Assembly: GCA_023409535.1 (NCBI GenBank)
Contig: JAEYGZ010000038.1
Span: 329,197 to 393,196 of the forward strand
Direction of reading: 5' to 3'
DNA from: Bacillota bacterium
GTDB lineage: Bacteria > Bacillota > Clostridia > Lachnospirales > Lachnospiraceae
Length of the DNA: 64,000 nucleotides
In this document: positions 32,657-41,239 of the stretch, piece by piece
Layout of the letters: each line of letters begins with the position of its first letter
How positions within the stretch are numbered: the stretch's first letter is position 1
The notes under the pieces: generated by a model
Told to the model about the DNA's origin: nothing
The model's database searches: none
Seen by the model: only the letters and a program-made list of their open reading frames with translations
Program-made: the position numbers and the translations under genes

Positions 32657-35278
32657 ATGTCAAAAGAAATTTTTCAGCCCACACCAAAAGAACATGTTGA
32701 CCTCTTAGTGAAAAATGCTCTTGTTGCCTTAAACGATTTCTTATCACTGGATCAGGAGACCGTTGATCATATCGTTCATGAAATGGCTCTGGCAGGACTC
32801 GCTAAGCAGCAGGTACTGGCAAAGCTTGCCGTTGAAGAAACCGGAAGAGGAATATATGAAGATAAGATTACGAAGAATATTTTTGCTACGGAATATGTAT
32901 GGCATTCTATAAAATATCAAAAAACGGTCGGTATCATCGAAGATAACGAAGAAGAGGATTACATGATCGTAGCCGAGCCCGTAGGCGTTGTTGCCGGTGT
33001 AACACCGGTTACCAATCCTACCTCAACTACTATGTTCAAATGCTTAACCAGTTTTAAGACCAGAAATCCTATTATCTTTGGCTTTCATCCCAGCGCCCAG
33101 AAATGCTCCATGGAAGCGGCGAAAACTCTTTATGAAGCTGCTTTAAAGGCCGGCGCACCGAAGAATTGTATCCAATGGATTGAATATCCCTCCATTGAAG
33201 CTACCAGAGAGCTGATGAACCATCCGGATGTCTCTTTAATTCTTGCCACCGGCGGATCCGGTATGGTGAAGCAGGCATATTCCTGCGGTAAGCCTGCACT
33301 TGGTGTCGGCCCTGGTAATGTTCCCTGCTTTATTGAGAAGACTGCAAATTTAAAACGTGCCGTCAATGATCTCGTCTTGTCAAAATCCTTTGACTATGGT
33401 ATGATCTGCGCTTCCGAGCAGGCAGCCGTCATTGAGAAGCCTGTTTACGATACTGTTGTTGAATTGATGAAAAAGGCCGGATGCTATTTTGCAACAAAGG
33501 AAGAAGTAAAGCAATTAGAGCCCGTTGTAATCAACCTTCAGACAGGGGCTGTAAATCCTGCTATCGTCGGGCAATCCCCTGCTGCTATTGCAGCAATGGC
33601 CGGTATAACTATTCCGAAGGAAACTAAAATCCTATGTACGGAGCTTGACGGCGTAGGCCCGGAATATCCGCTCTCCAAAGAAAAGCTGTCACCTGTACTT
33701 GCCATCATAAAGGCGAAGGATCTGGAGGAAGGCTTCCGGTTGTGTGAAAAAATGATCGACCTTGGCGGCCTCGGCCATTCCTCTGTAATCCACTCCAATG
33801 ATAATGCTGTGATAAAGACCTTCTCAAGCAGAATGAGAACCGGCCGGATTCTTGTCAACTCCCCTGCTACCCATGGCGCTATCGGTGATCTTTACAATAC
33901 GAATATGCCTTCTCTGACCTTAGGCTGCGGTACGTATGGCGGCAATTCCACAACGCATAATGTCTCCGCCGTTGATCTCGTAAATTATAAGCGTGTTGCA
34001 AAGAGGAGGGTAAATATGCAATGGTTTAAGGTTCCAGGTAAAATATATTTCGAATCAGGTTCAATTGCTTATCTCTCAAATATGCCCGGTATTACAAAGG
34101 CTTTTATCGTTACCGATCCGTCTATGACGCAGCTTGGCTATGTCAATAAGGTGCTGTATCAGCTGAGAAAGCGTCAGGTCTACGTTCATAGTGAGATCTT
34201 TGATCAGGTAGAGCCGGACCCTAGCCTTGATACCGTACTCAAAGGTGCGGCAGAGATGAAGAAATTTCAGCCCGACGTAATTATTGCTCTGGGTGGAGGT
34301 TCCGCAATTGACGCTGCCAAGGGAATGTGGCTGTTCTATGAAGATCCGGACGCCGACTTCAAAAATATGTCCCTTAAGTTTTTAGATATCCGTAAACGTG
34401 CTTATAAATTCCCTGTCCTTGGTAAGAAATCACAGTTTGTTGCTATTCCTACCACCTCAGGAACCGGATCAGAGGTAACCTCCTTTGCTGTTATCTCTGA
34501 TAAACAGGAGAATAAAAAATATCCTCTGGCAGATTATGAGCTGACACCGGATGTAGCCATAATCGATCCTGATTTTGTAATGACCGTACCAAAGAAGTCA
34601 ACGGCCTGGACCGGACTTGATGTATTGACCCATGCTCTGGAAGCTTATGTCTCTGTTTTGGCTTCCGACTATACGGATGCTCTTGCAATACACGCAATCG
34701 ATCTTGTGTTTAAGTATCTGAAAGAGTCCTACGATAAGGGTGCTGAAAGCCCTCTGGCCCGGGAAAAAATGCATAACGCTTCAACCATTGCGGGAATGGC
34801 CTTTACTAACGCCTTCCTGGGTATCAATCATTCCTTAGCCCATAAACTGGGCGGCGAATATCATATTCCGCACGGCTGCGCAAACGCCATTTTATTACCG
34901 CATGTGATCCGTTATAACGGCGTAGAGTGCCCTACAAAGTTTACTTCCTTCCCGAAGTATGAAAGCTATATTGTCGGAGATAAAATATTTGAGTTAATGA
35001 AAAAGCTTGGCAAAAATCCAAAAGACAAAGCAAGTGCCGTTGAGATGCTGGCCGCAGCAGTAGAAGAATTAAACAGACAGCTTGACATACCGGCAACTTT
35101 ACAAGAGTATGGAATTGATGAAAAGGACTTCTTAGAGAAACTCCCTGTACTTGCAGACCTGGCATTTGGAGATCAATGCACAACGGCTAATCCCAGACTT
35201 CCTCTTATCTCTGAATTAGAAGAGCTTTACCGGTTAGCTTACTACGGGAAAGGAAATGTTCCCGTAAAGAAGAATTAA
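32657..35278 (+). CDS. adhE: bifunctional acetaldehyde-CoA / alcohol dehydrogenase
   Basis: AdhE converts acetyl-CoA to ethanol in two NADH-dependent steps and forms long cytoplasmic filaments (spirosomes). The N-terminal half (about 1-440) is a CoA-acylating aldehyde dehydrogenase with catalytic Cys in YGMICASEQAAV. The C-terminal half (about 450-870) is an iron-dependent alcohol dehydrogenase: NAD loop GGGSAIDAAKGMW, and iron ligands in DVLTHALEAYVS, NHSLAHKLGG and HIPHGCANAI. The length of 873 residues is normal. AAAAAGGAGG precedes the ATG. It has its own promoter with two Rex-type operators, indicating redox control of ethanol fermentation. Confidence 0.96.
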   Translation: MSKEIFQPTPKEHVDLLVKNALVALNDFLSLDQETVDHIVHEMALAGLAKQQVLAKLAVEETGRGIYEDKITKNIFATEYVWHSIKYQKTVGIIEDNEEEDYMIVAEPVGVVAGVTPVTNPTSTTMFKCLTSFKTRNPIIFGFHPSAQKCSMEAAKTLYEAALKAGAPKNCIQWIEYPSIEATRELMNHPDVSLILATGGSGMVKQAYSCGKPALGVGPGNVPCFIEKTANLKRAVNDLVLSKSFDYGMICASEQAAVIEKPVYDTVVELMKKAGCYFATKEEVKQLEPVVINLQTGAVNPAIVGQSPAAIAAMAGITIPKETKILCTELDGVGPEYPLSKEKLSPVLAIIKAKDLEEGFRLCEKMIDLGGLGHSSVIHSNDNAVIKTFSSRMRTGRILVNSPATHGAIGDLYNTNMPSLTLGCGTYGGNSTTHNVSAVDLVNYKRVAKRRVNMQWFKVPGKIYFESGSIAYLSNMPGITKAFIVTDPSMTQLGYVNKVLYQLRKRQVYVHSEIFDQVEPDPSLDTVLKGAAEMKKFQPDVIIALGGGSAIDAAKGMWLFYEDPDADFKNMSLKFLDIRKRAYKFPVLGKKSQFVAIPTTSGTGSEVTSFAVISDKQENKKYPLADYELTPDVAIIDPDFVMTVPKKSTAWTGLDVLTHALEAYVSVLASDYTDALAIHAIDLVFKYLKESYDKGAESPLAREKMHNASTIAGMAFTNAFLGINHSLAHKLGGEYHIPHGCANAILLPHVIRYNGVECPTKFTSFPKYESYIVGDKIFELMKKLGKNPKDKASAVEMLAAAVEELNRQLDIPATLQEYGIDEKDFLEKLPVLADLAFGDQCTTANPRLPLISELEELYRLAYYGKGNVPVKKN

Positions 35279-35308
35279 TTCTAAGTAGTATAGAATAACA
35301 TTTAAAAA

Positions 35309-35364
35309 AGTGGTGCTGCAAAATTCACTCCCTGCACTATGGGAATTAATTCTGCAGCACCACT
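35309..35364 (-). terminator. terminator of the parA-parB-DUF4446 operon
   Basis: AGTGGTGCTGCA pairs with TGCAGCACCACT, a perfect 12-bp stem. On the minus strand it is followed by TTTTTT. It also lies just after adhE and may serve both strands. Confidence 0.78.
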
Positions 35365-35370
35365 GATAAG

Positions 35371-35883
35371 TTACGCCATAAAATTCGAACTGCTTATCGC
35401 TTGGTCCAGAGCCTTTCTTTCATCATCCGATAACTCCAGGAAGGATTCACCCTTAATGATTTCCTTTAGATAAGTATAGCAGCCCTCTCTGCTGCTGTGT
35501 ACGGAATTAAGAAGAATACCATTATTATTCTTATCCAGCAAGGCCAGAACAAAGCTTAATTTTCCGCCCATTTCCTTAAAGGCATCGTACTTTACTACTC
35601 CAACTTTTTGGTAAGTAATCAGAAGATTCTCCTTTACCTTAGCGAGTTCATTATGCAAATCCCTTACATCTTCTTTTAATTTATCAATATCCGCAAATCT
35701 TGCGATAATCTGTGCTTCCAGGTTCTCTCCGCTTGCACCGGTCATAAATTTCTTGTATTTTTTCTTAAGTTTACCCTGCTTTACGGACAATATAATAATC
35801 CATAATACCAAAAGAAGGGATACTCCTGCCAGACTGAGCAAAATATAATCCGAATAATTACCTATTATCTCTGAAATGTTCAT
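35371..35883 (-). CDS. DUF4446 family membrane protein
   Basis: The 170-residue product has one N-terminal membrane helix (YILLSLAGVSLLLVLWIIIL), a coiled-coil segment around residues 60-90, and the conserved DUF4446 domain KVGVVKYDAFKEMGGKLSFV followed by NNGILLNSVHSSREGCYTYL. The family is usually found next to parB in Firmicutes, as here (about 46 bases after parB). Its function is unknown. GGAGG precedes the ATG. Confidence 0.8.
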   Translation of the reverse strand: MNISEIIGNYSDYILLSLAGVSLLLVLWIIILSVKQGKLKKKYKKFMTGASGENLEAQIIARFADIDKLKEDVRDLHNELAKVKENLLITYQKVGVVKYDAFKEMGGKLSFVLALLDKNNNGILLNSVHSSREGCYTYLKEIIKGESFLELSDDERKALDQAISSSNFMA

Positions 35884-35929
35884 TTAAAAATCCTCCATTA
35901 GTACCTTTCATTAACAAACTTTTTCTTGT

Positions 35930-36808
35930 TTATTTTAACGAATCAAACAACTCCATGATTCGTTCCAATTCATCCTTAGAATAGTATTCTATCTCGATGG
36001 AACCCTTATTATTGCTTTTATTATGAACAGACACTTTAGTGCCCAGAATTCCCCGTATTCTGTCTTCTAAATTGCGATAAATAAAATCATTCTCACTGGT
36101 TGCCGCTATCTCTTTGTGAGGCTTATCCTTCATTAGATTCTTGATTAATTTCTCTGTTTCTCTGACACTAAGCTTCTCATCAAATAGTTTGCAGGCGATC
36201 GTATACTGTTTCTCCGGATCCTCAATCGCAAGCAAGGTACGCGCATGACCGCTGGAAATCATCTCATCAATGATCATCTGCTGAACCCGCTCGTCCAACT
36301 TAAGCAATCTCATAGAATTTGTTACTGCCACACGACTTTTGGATACACGCTCAGCAACCTCATCCTGTTTAAGACTAAACTCCATAATCAATCTTTGATA
36401 GGTCTGTGCCTCCTCAATCGGATTTAAATCCTCTCTCTGTATGTTCTCGATCAGCGCTATCTCAACAATTTCCTGTGGACTGTAATCCTTTATAATGGCC
36501 GGAACTTCCTTTAACCCCGCTAACCTGGCAGCGCGCCATCTTCTCTCACCGGCAATGATTTCATATAACTTACCTTTTTTTTGAAGTATCAATGGCTGTA
36601 TAACACCATATTGCTTAATGGAATCTGCCAGTTCTTGAAGCGCATCCTCATCAAATTTCTTTCTGGGCTGCGATCTGTTAGGTTCAATATCTCTAATATT
36701 TACAAATGTTTCACGTGAAACATTTGTATTGCTTTCCTCAATATTTTCAATAATCTTCTCAGGAATCATGATATCAAGGCCCTTACCTAATCCCTTTTTT
36801 ACAGCCAT
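35930..36808 (-). CDS. parB: chromosome partitioning protein ParB
   Basis: ParB (Spo0J) is a CTP-dependent DNA clamp that loads at parS. The 292-residue product has the N-terminal GLGKGLDIMIP, the CTP-binding motif GERRWRAARLAGL, ENIQREDLNPIEEA, the HTH with AERVSKSRVAVTNSMRLLKL, and a C-terminal dimerisation domain ending ELERIMELFDSL. AAGGAGG precedes the ATG. A perfect parS lies inside the coding sequence at 36707-36722, encoding VSRETF. It follows parA by 31 bases. Confidence 0.95.
   Translation of the reverse strand: MAVKKGLGKGLDIMIPEKIIENIEESNTNVSRETFVNIRDIEPNRSQPRKKFDEDALQELADSIKQYGVIQPLILQKKGKLYEIIAGERRWRAARLAGLKEVPAIIKDYSPQEIVEIALIENIQREDLNPIEEAQTYQRLIMEFSLKQDEVAERVSKSRVAVTNSMRLLKLDERVQQMIIDEMISSGHARTLLAIEDPEKQYTIACKLFDEKLSVRETEKLIKNLMKDKPHKEIAATSENDFIYRNLEDRIRGILGTKVSVHNKSNNKGSIEIEYYSKDELERIMELFDSLK
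36707..36722. promoter_or_regulatory. parS site inside parB
   Basis: TGTTTCACGTGAAACA is a perfect 16-bp parS palindrome, placed near the 5' end of parB. Confidence 0.9.
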
Positions 36809-36839
36809 AGTAACCTCCTTCTTTCATACATACGGACAA

Positions 36840-37658
36840 TTATTTCTTATTTCGATATTTTATTTCTGCAATATCATTCTTTGCATATGCGTCTGCTTCA
36901 TCCTTTTCAATTACTTCTATCGCAAGCTGACGATATCCATCTGCTCCGGCAGACTTCGGATCATAAAGATTGATCGGTAAACCATGACTTGGAGCTTCTG
37001 CCAGGCGAACATTTCTAGGGATGATTGTCTTATAGATATTCTGTTTCAAATTACTCTTTACATTCTCAACCACCTGTAGAGATAAGTTAGTCCTTGCATC
37101 AAACATTGTAAATACCACACCTTCTAATTCCAAAAGTGGATTCAATCTTTGTTTCACTAAATTAATTGTATGAATCAGCTGCGTTAATCCTTCTAATGCA
37201 TAGAATTCACATTGAATAGGAACCAAGACAGTATCCGCAGTTGTCATTGCATTTACAGTAAGAGAATTTAACGATGGCGGACAATCAATAATAATAAAAT
37301 CGTAATCCTCTCTTATTGCTTCAATATGACTTTTTAATATGTACTCTCTATCCTTAACTCCGATTAATTCAATTTCTGCACCGGCAAGATTAACATTAGA
37401 CGGTAAAATATCCAAATTCTTAATTGAAGTATGAATTTTACACTCCTCAAAGGAGCATTCTCCAATGATCATCTGATAAATAGTGTTTTTTAAATTATTC
37501 TTCTCAATCCCTAAGCCACTTGATGTATTTCCTTGGGGGTCAATATCAATAGCCAATACTTTCTTTTTCATTTCTGCTAAGCAAGCCGACAAATTAATTG
37601 CTGTAGTAGTTTTTCCTACTCCACCTTTCTGATTTGCAATTGCAATAATTCTTGCCAT
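36840..37658 (-). CDS. parA: chromosome partitioning ATPase ParA
   Basis: ParA (Soj) is a Walker-type ATPase that binds DNA as an ATP dimer and works with ParB in origin segregation and DnaA control. The deviant Walker A is NQKGGVGKTTTAINLSA (about 9-25), the Walker A' is LAIDIDPQGNTSSGLG, and the Walker B is DFIIIDCPPSLN. The length of 272 residues is normal. GGGAGG precedes the ATG. It is the first gene of the parA-parB-DUF4446 operon, and two parS sites lie just upstream. Confidence 0.95.
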   Translation of the reverse strand: MARIIAIANQKGGVGKTTTAINLSACLAEMKKKVLAIDIDPQGNTSSGLGIEKNNLKNTIYQMIIGECSFEECKIHTSIKNLDILPSNVNLAGAEIELIGVKDREYILKSHIEAIREDYDFIIIDCPPSLNSLTVNAMTTADTVLVPIQCEFYALEGLTQLIHTINLVKQRLNPLLELEGVVFTMFDARTNLSLQVVENVKSNLKQNIYKTIIPRNVRLAEAPSHGLPINLYDPKSAGADGYRQLAIEVIEKDEADAYAKNDIAEIKYRNKK

Positions 37659-37741
37659 AGGACCCTCCCATCTATTAATCCGCTCACGTGACTATTGAAT
37701 ATTATAACACTTAAATCTAATTATATCTATACCTATTCTAT

Positions 37742-37757
37742 TGTTTCACGTGAAACA
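37742..37757. promoter_or_regulatory. parS site
   Basis: TGTTTCACGTGAAACA, identical to the other two sites, in the gap between parA and the DegU-like gene. Confidence 0.9.
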
Positions 37758-37780
37758 TTTGCTTTTCAAAAAAATAGGAA

Positions 37781-37796
37781 TGTTTCACGTGAAACA
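37781..37796. promoter_or_regulatory. parS site inside a longer palindrome
   Basis: TGTTTCACGTGAAACA is extended on both sides by matching bases to a perfect palindrome of 28 bases (37775-37802). It lies 23 bases from the neighbouring parS. Confidence 0.9.
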
Positions 37797-37852
37797 TTCC
37801 TACCATTAAAACTTTAATCTTTTAACACGTATTGATTGCCATTATTCTTTAA

Positions 37853-38503
37853 TTAGAACAGATCCACCAGATTATTCTTGATCGCATAAACAGCAGCCTG
37901 GGTACGGTCAGATACATTTATCTTTTTAAAAATATTTGACACATGGTTCTTAACCGTTTTTTCACTGATAGCTAACATATAAGCAATTTCTTTATTAAAT
38001 AATCCCTCTGCTAAAAGCTTTAATACTTCAATCTCTCTCTTTGTTAATGCATCATCTTCGCTGGAAAGACTATTTTTTTCTTCCAGCTTAAGCTTAAGAA
38101 TTGGAGCTAACTCGGGCTGGATAAAAGACTCTCCTCTGTGTACGCAATAAATAGCTTTCTTCAGTACAGAAGAATCTGAATCCTTTAATACATATCCATC
38201 TACGCCAATTTCAACTGCACGCATCAAATACTCAACTTCATTATGAATTGTCAGAATTAATACTTTCACTTTTCTTTTGTTCTCACGAATATATTGTAGT
38301 ACCTGTAAGCCGTTCATGTTAGGCATATTGATGTCAAGCAGTAACACATCTGTCTTGGTTTCGTCAAGTAAATCAATACACTGTCTTCCATTGCTTGCTT
38401 CGGCAATTACTGAAATATCACCATCTAACTCCAGTAATTGTTTAATACCTTCCCTTACCATGGAATGATCATCTGCAATCATTATATTTACCGGTTTACT
38501 CAT
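37853..38503 (-). CDS. degU: NarL/DegU family response regulator
   Basis: The 216-residue regulator has a receiver domain with Asp11, Asp12 and phosphorylated Asp57 (VLLLDINMPNMNG), and a LuxR-type HTH near the end (LTKREIEVLKLLAEGLFNKE, then IAYMLAISEKTVKNHVSNIF). GAGGGGG precedes the ATG. Its start overlaps the end of the kinase gene by 8 bases, so the two are coupled. The name follows the DegS-like partner; the target genes are not evident. It lies between the par operon and rsmG, where Bacillus has noc. Confidence 0.82.
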   Translation of the reverse strand: MSKPVNIMIADDHSMVREGIKQLLELDGDISVIAEASNGRQCIDLLDETKTDVLLLDINMPNMNGLQVLQYIRENKRKVKVLILTIHNEVEYLMRAVEIGVDGYVLKDSDSSVLKKAIYCVHRGESFIQPELAPILKLKLEEKNSLSSEDDALTKREIEVLKLLAEGLFNKEIAYMLAISEKTVKNHVSNIFKKINVSDRTQAAVYAIKNNLVDLF

Positions 38504-39632
38504 CTTTTTCCCCCTCGTATATTGTTAGTGGTACAGAAATAGTTACTATGGTTCCCTTTCCTTTTTCAGACTTTAATTCAACTTTTCCTGATAACAGTGA
38601 AATACGCTCCTGCATTATAGATAATCCAAAACTGGAAGTATGTCCTTCACCTTGTGATGTATTTATATCAAAACCTGTACCGTTATCACGAATTGCTACA
38701 GTTACCTTGAGATCTTCATAATTAACATCGATATTGATCACTGTAGCATTTGCATGTTTTATTACATTATTACACGCTTCTTGAATAATACGGAATAGGG
38801 TTAATTTTATAACCGGTAAGATTTCTTTCGTTTCTTCATTGGAGTGTACAATTACATTGATATTATTAAAATCCATGAGACGGTTTGCATAACGCTCCAA
38901 CGTCACCGTTAACCCCAAATCATCTAATGTCATAGGTTTTAAGTTGTAAATAATACCTCGCATATCATTAATCACTGATTTTATCGTGTTTGACATAGAA
39001 ACCAGCTCTAGCTTGGCACGTACGGAGTCAATGTCAATCAGCTTGTTACATAACTCTGATTTATGAACCAGGCTTGTCAGGCTTTGTACCGTTGAATCGT
39101 GTAAATCCCGTGCTATTCTCTGCCGCTCAATCTCCTGTGCCTCCAAGATACTAAGCCCTTTGTCATGAAAACTATTCCGGGTGTCCAATATAATTTCCGT
39201 ATTACTCTTCTTATCTTTCTTCTGCTCTGCCTGGTCGATTGAGTTTAAATATTCGATGGCGCCCTTGAGACCTGAAATCCTTGCACTAAGTCGTTCTTGT
39301 TCTTTTTTTAATTCTCTTATCTCTTTCTCAATCTTATTAATCGAATTAGATAACTTCTTACCATCTTGTATCTTATGATCAGTTATCTTAATTCCTTCTA
39401 TAATCGTACTGCTAATCGGCTTTATCTTATCAAATTCCTTCTCTTTTTCCAAAAGCAGATTCCTTCGGGTATTTAAACGAACCTTGACCGTATAAAGCTT
39501 CTCCTCATATTCCGTTGCAAGTGCTTCTAATAATATATTAGTATTTTCTTTTTGCAAAGAACTTTTTTCTTCCTTTCTTACAACAGAACCCTTATTTGTA
39601 TTTACTTGGTTATTCATATAGCTGTCGTACAT
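38496..39632 (-). CDS. degS: DegS-like cytoplasmic sensor histidine kinase
   Basis: The product (378 residues) has no membrane helix. Residues about 30-165 are a long coiled-coil sensor region of DegS type, followed by a HisKA_3 domain with phosphorylated His178 in IARDLHDSTVQSLTSL, and a HATPase domain with NVIKHANAT and DNGTGFDI. I start at the ATG at 39632 because GGGGAG lies 8 bases upstream; the frame is open 22 codons further without a site. It is coupled to the DegU-like gene. A region with switch-like inverted repeats lies upstream at 39795-39912. Confidence 0.8.
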   Translation of the reverse strand: MYDSYMNNQVNTNKGSVVRKEEKSSLQKENTNILLEALATEYEEKLYTVKVRLNTRRNLLLEKEKEFDKIKPISSTIIEGIKITDHKIQDGKKLSNSINKIEKEIRELKKEQERLSARISGLKGAIEYLNSIDQAEQKKDKKSNTEIILDTRNSFHDKGLSILEAQEIERQRIARDLHDSTVQSLTSLVHKSELCNKLIDIDSVRAKLELVSMSNTIKSVINDMRGIIYNLKPMTLDDLGLTVTLERYANRLMDFNNINVIVHSNEETKEILPVIKLTLFRIIQEACNNVIKHANATVINIDVNYEDLKVTVAIRDNGTGFDINTSQGEGHTSSFGLSIMQERISLLSGKVELKSEKGKGTIVTISVPLTIYEGEKDE

Positions 39633-39794
39633 AATATAAGCTCCCCATATATACTTCACCATGCGTATATTGCTTTTATCTTCGGTAATATCAGCCACCG
39701 TGTTTTGCCATATAGTGGCAATAACAAGTTCTTATAATTATTATTCTGGACTTTAACTATGTCCCGTTTTTCGAGATGTACAGCATTATTACAT

Positions 39795-39912
39795 AACTTC
39801 TGATAACTTATATTATCGGAACTAAATCATATTCCGATAATCGAGGTTCACGGCGTAAGTACAACGCCTTTTATCAGAAGTTTGAAATACAACTTCTGAT
39901 AACTTATATTAT
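39795..39912. repeat. alternating inverted and direct repeats upstream of degS
   Basis: AACTTCTGATAACTTATATT occurs at 39795-39814 and again at 39891-39910. Between them TTATCAGAAGTT (39871-39882) can pair perfectly over 12 bases with either copy. The first pairing encloses two small hairpins, ATTATCGGA/TCCGATAAT (39812-39842) and GGCGT/ACGCC (39852-39868); the second makes a simple hairpin with an 8-base loop. The region lies between the GNAT gene stop and the DegS-like gene. It could be a terminator/antiterminator switch in the degS leader or a set of operators. Confidence 0.5.
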
Positions 39913-39983
39913 ATAGAATAAATCAATACTAATATCATATAACATTATTTGTTATTTTAAAAGAGTTTTTCTTCAAATTGCCC

Positions 39984-40460
39984 TTATTTCCTACATGGAT
40001 AGATAAAATTCTCACTATTTATAATTAATTTATTACATTTTATTCCATTTATGTTTTTATCCCACTCCGTTTTTCGAAAACCGACTCTTTCAAAAAAAGG
40101 TGCCACATCAACCGGCACCATACAATCTACCTCCTTAATACCGGAAGTAAATGCTTTGTTTAACAACAAACGGACTATAAAATCTCCATATCCTTTTCTC
40201 CTGTATTCCTTATAAACTCCGATATACTGCAGCTTACCGTTTTCACCTTCATAATCAAGCCTTCCCGCTGCAACTGCCTGGCTTTCCTTTATTCCCTCAT
40301 AAACAATTGCATAGGCTGCCACATTCTCATAAGCACCCAATACATCTTCCTTTTGATACTGAAGCTCCTTCACAAATAATTCTTCCAATACATCCAGCGC
40401 TTCAGACCATTCCTTCCGCTCAGTTACTATTTTTCCGTGAATCACGATAGTCTTCTCCAT
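39984..40460 (-). CDS. GNAT family N-acetyltransferase
   Basis: The 158-residue product has a GNAT fold: AGRLDYEGENGKLQYIGVYK forms strand 4, and EYRRKGYGDFIVRLLLNKAF is the acetyl-CoA pyrophosphate loop (Arg-x-x-Gly-x-Gly type). The end is VAPFFERVGFRKTEWD. The substrate is unknown. Its stop is about 350 bases before the DegS-like gene, and its start is 23 bases after rsmG, so it may be part of the rsmG operon. Ribosome binding site is modest (AAGAGAT). Confidence 0.75.
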   Translation of the reverse strand: MEKTIVIHGKIVTERKEWSEALDVLEELFVKELQYQKEDVLGAYENVAAYAIVYEGIKESQAVAAGRLDYEGENGKLQYIGVYKEYRRKGYGDFIVRLLLNKAFTSGIKEVDCMVPVDVAPFFERVGFRKTEWDKNINGIKCNKLIINSENFIYPCRK

Positions 40461-40483
40461 TCTAATCTCTTTTATAACAGCGA

Positions 40484-41212
40484 TTACAAAGGTTCCTTTG
40501 AGGGTTTCCCCGTACTTCTTGGATATCCTTTGGGCGTGTTAGAAACCTTTTTTAACACTATAAAAATCCGCTCCATATCCGTTCCGGGTAAATTAAAATT
40601 ATCTACCTTCTCTTTCTTCGCCCCCAGCAGCTTAATTGCATTTTCTGCTTCCAACAGTTCTTCCTCCGCTTTGCCGGACTTATAGGAAATAAATACTCCT
40701 CCCTTTTTTACATAAGGAAGACAATATTCCGATAAGGAGGACAACTTTGCCACTGCTCTGGAAACACATATGTCATACTGCTCTCTGTAAGCAGGATTCT
40801 TACCATAATCCTCGGCTCTTCCGTGAAGTGTTTTAATCTTATCCAGCTTTAATTCAGATATAACCTCTTCCAGGAATACAAGTCTTTTATTTAAGGAATC
40901 TAAAAGAAGAACCTCCAACTCCGGAAAAGCGATCTTAAGGGGAATGCCGGGGAAACCGGCACCCGTACCGATATCAATGACCTTCTCCTTTGAAGGTTTC
41001 ATAATTCTTATTATGGATAAGCTATCGATAAAATGTTTCGTAATTACTTCTGAAAAATCCGTAATCGCCGTAAGGTTCATAACCTTATTACGCTCTATTA
41101 ACATTTCATAGTAATCCATAAACTGCTGCTTCTGACGGTCGCTCAATTCCAGATTGATCATCTCCAGTGCAGCTTCAAACTGCCACATCATTGGATATTG
41201 TTTAAAATCCAT
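40484..41212 (-). CDS. rsmG: 16S rRNA (guanine527-N7)-methyltransferase
   Basis: RsmG (GidB) methylates G527 of 16S rRNA. Motifs: MNLTAITDFSEVITKHFIDSL, the SAM loop VIDIGTGAGFPGIPLKIAFP, GRAEDYGKN and CVSRAVAKLSSLSEYCLPYV. The length of 242 residues is normal. GGAGGACCG precedes the ATG. It follows mnmG by 27 bases, the standard order. Confidence 0.95.
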   Translation of the reverse strand: MDFKQYPMMWQFEAALEMINLELSDRQKQQFMDYYEMLIERNKVMNLTAITDFSEVITKHFIDSLSIIRIMKPSKEKVIDIGTGAGFPGIPLKIAFPELEVLLLDSLNKRLVFLEEVISELKLDKIKTLHGRAEDYGKNPAYREQYDICVSRAVAKLSSLSEYCLPYVKKGGVFISYKSGKAEEELLEAENAIKLLGAKKEKVDNFNLPGTDMERIFIVLKKVSNTPKGYPRSTGKPSKEPL

Positions 41213-41239
41213 CGGTCCTCCATTACTGCCTGTTTCTTT

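Noticed and set aside
39795..39912. loxP-like recombination site suggested by repeated ATAACTTATA
   Set aside because: The half-site and spacer geometry does not match loxP or dif, and no recombinase gene is nearby; an RNA structure explains the symmetry better.
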